This document shows, piece by piece, positions 62,600 to 64,000 of a DNA stretch of 64,000 nt. The DNA is from Shewanella dokdonensis (GTDB lineage Bacteria; Pseudomonadota; Gammaproteobacteria; Enterobacterales; Shewanellaceae). The notes under the pieces are model-generated. The model saw only the letters and a list, made by a program, of their open reading frames with translations. It searched no databases and had not been told where the DNA came from. The stretch spans positions 2,976,001-3,040,000 of the forward strand of contig NZ_CP074572.1 in NCBI RefSeq assembly GCF_018394335.1, given 5' to 3'. The position numbers and the translations under genes are program-made. Positions within the stretch are counted from its first letter, which is position 1; the number at the start of each line of letters is the position of its first letter.

Positions 62600-63831
62600 T
62601 TAGTTAAACCATCCGGAAAACATCTGCTTAAAGTAGTCAATCAGCTTGCTGAACCAACTGCCTTCCTTGACCTCTTCCAGTGATACCAGTGGATACTGTG
62701 CAATGTCTTTGCCGTTTAACTGGAAGTAGAGCCGACCCACGGTTTCACCTTTGGCTATCGGAGCGGTCAACTCTTTCGTCAGCTCGAAATTGGCTTTAAG
62801 GTTTTTAGCCTGACCACGCGCAATGGTAAGCGGTGTATCTGTTACCACCCCCAAATTGACGGTTGGTTTGTCACCGTACCAGATTTTCTGAGTGACAAAG
62901 CTGTCGCCAGCTTTATATGGCGTTACGGTTTCGAAGAAACGGAAACCAAATTCCAGCAGTTTTTTACTTTCTGCTTTACGGGCTGATTCACTCTTGGTGC
63001 CCAATACCACGGAAATCAGGCGCATACCGTCTTTGGTCGCCGAAGCTACCAAGTTGTAGCCTGCTTCTGAGGTATGACCGGTTTTGATCCCGTCCACATT
63101 GAGGCTGTTATCCCATAACAGGCCATTGCGGTTGTATTGTTTTATGCCATTGTAAGTAAATGATTTCTCATCATAAATCTTGTATTCATGGGGGACGTCA
63201 CGGATCAGCGCGGCGCCTAGCAATGCCAAATCATAGGCGGTGCTTTTATGATTTTCGCCATGCAGGCCATGGGCATTTTCGAAGTGGCTGTCTTTCATGC
63301 CCAGCTGTTTAGCCCAGCTGTTCATCAGATCCACAAATGCGCCTTCAGTACCGGCAATATGTTCTGCCATTGCCACGCAGGCATCATTACCTGACTGAAT
63401 AATAATGCCGCGGTTCAAGTCGGAGACTTTGACCTTTTTCCCGACTTCAATGAACATCTTGGATGAATCTGGAAAATTCTTTGACCAGGCATTTTGCGAG
63501 ATGGTGACTTCGTCATCGGGCGAGACATTGCCACGTTTTATCTCTTGTCCAATCACATAACTGGTCATCATTTTGGTGAGACTGGCGGGGTCCAGTTGCT
63601 CATGGGCATTATTCTCTGCAATGATCTGACCAGAGTTGTAATCCATTAAAACGTAGGCTTTCGCCGCCACTTCGGGGGCATCAGGGATCACCATTGGCCT
63701 GGGCGCGGTTAACGATGGTGATGGATTATTGGGGATCGGCGTTGGAGAAACCGGGTCAGCCAGCGCGCCTGCACAGACAACGCCAGTGAACATGAATAGT
63801 GCGGTTGCGGTTTTTTTGCGAAATTCATCAT
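62600..63831 (-). CDS. dacA: D-alanyl-D-alanine carboxypeptidase (penicillin-binding protein 5 type) DacA, frameshifted at its start
   Basis: Removes the last D-Ala from peptidoglycan side chains in the periplasm. Catalytic motifs SLTK (in LDPASLTKMM), SGN (QSGNDACVAMAEH) and KTG (VDGIKTGHTSEAGYN) are complete. A C-terminal beta domain and amphipathic anchor (WFSKLIDYFKQMFSGWF) follow. The frame given has no good start. One extra base in the seven-base run 63811-63817 instead gives MNFAKKTATALFMFTGVVCAGALA, a proper signal peptide, starting at 63828 or 63831, for about 410 residues. Downstream of rlpA, as in relatives. Confidence 0.93.
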
Positions 63832-63945
63832 TGACTGGATACGTTTTAATGGTTGGAGTGAAACTGCCTAAAGACAGCCAGTATATCATTTGTCGACCAG
63901 CGATATCAGTGAAGGTTCCTTAATCTTACAAGAACCGCTCAAATA

Positions 63946-64000
63946 TCAACCGCCTTGTGTGGCCGCGTCGCGCACCAGATAGCTCTGTGGGTACCCGTCA
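63946..64000 (-). CDS. rlpA: C-terminal end of a protein upstream of dacA, probably RlpA
   Basis: The last 17 codons (DGYPQSYLVRDAATQGG, then TGA at 63946-63948) run off the window. rlpA normally lies directly upstream of dacA, and the residues could be the end of its peptidoglycan-binding SPOR domain. The assignment is mostly from position. Confidence 0.45.
   Translation of the reverse strand, partial: DGYPQSYLVRDAATQGG

Overview
The window looks like chromosomal DNA of a gammaproteobacterium of the Shewanella type. The 16S rRNA has Shewanella-like stretches. Gene neighbourhoods (rluD-pgeF-clpB, proB-proA, dnaK-dnaJ, lptF-lptG beside pepA, ybeD-lipB-lipA, small DUF2960 and DUF3634 proteins) and protein sequences also fit that group. 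Genus is inferred from recall, not from a search.

Layout: 1-5.7 kb holds the end of rluD, pgeF, clpB, a small DUF4124 protein and pssA. 5.8-11.3 kb is a complete rRNA operon (two promoters, 16S, spacer without tRNA, 23S, tRNA-Val, 5S, terminator). At 11.5-13.1 kb tRNA-Trp is followed by the C-terminal relic of a tyrosine integrase and an orphan HsdR-like nuclease, the remains of an integrated element. 13.3-25.5 kb has dps, holD-rimI, lipA-lipB-ybeD, an aminopeptidase P, a ROK-like protein, an FKBP isomerase, several membrane proteins, a serine carboxypeptidase and a DUF368 transporter. 26.1-30.4 kb is an accessory efflux cassette (LysR regulator, FUSC permease, DUF1656, membrane-fusion protein). 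30.8-34.1 kb is a ybgA-merR-phrB photorepair operon preceded by repeated TGTATAA operators. 34.1-45.8 kb has gabD, a soluble PAS-PAS chemotaxis transducer, pepD, a relic of a leucyl aminopeptidase, a purine permease, proBA, ybaK and an EamA exporter. 46-49 kb is dnaK-dnaJ behind two sigma-32-like promoters. 49-64 kb has a Tat-exported HisC-like aminotransferase, a probable zinc TonB receptor with its small partner, pepA, lptFG, a DUF486/GNAT/DUF2960/RDD run, an orphan YqiJ, a DEAD-box helicase, dacA and the last codons of probable rlpA.

The most important caution for any reader is that fourteen conserved genes, including clpB, dnaJ, proA, pepD and dacA, are broken. Each break is repaired by adding one base to a homopolymer, and each repaired gene has the expected family length. 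The 16S also looks one base short in several homopolymers. I read this as systematic under-calling of homopolymers in the source assembly, not as pseudogenes. Broken genes are therefore annotated over their full repaired extents. Genuine relics are the integrase at 11.7 kb and the aminopeptidase fragment at 39.4 kb.

The genes are mostly housekeeping: lipoate synthesis, proline synthesis, protein folding, LPS transport, peptidoglycan trimming and peptide turnover. The least ordinary pieces are the tRNA-Trp island relic, the MerR-controlled photolyase operon with its operator array, the exported aminotransferase, and a near-perfect CRP box over the lipB promoter. I did not find a clearly new multi-gene system. 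The photolyase operon and the orphan nuclease are the best candidates for follow-up.
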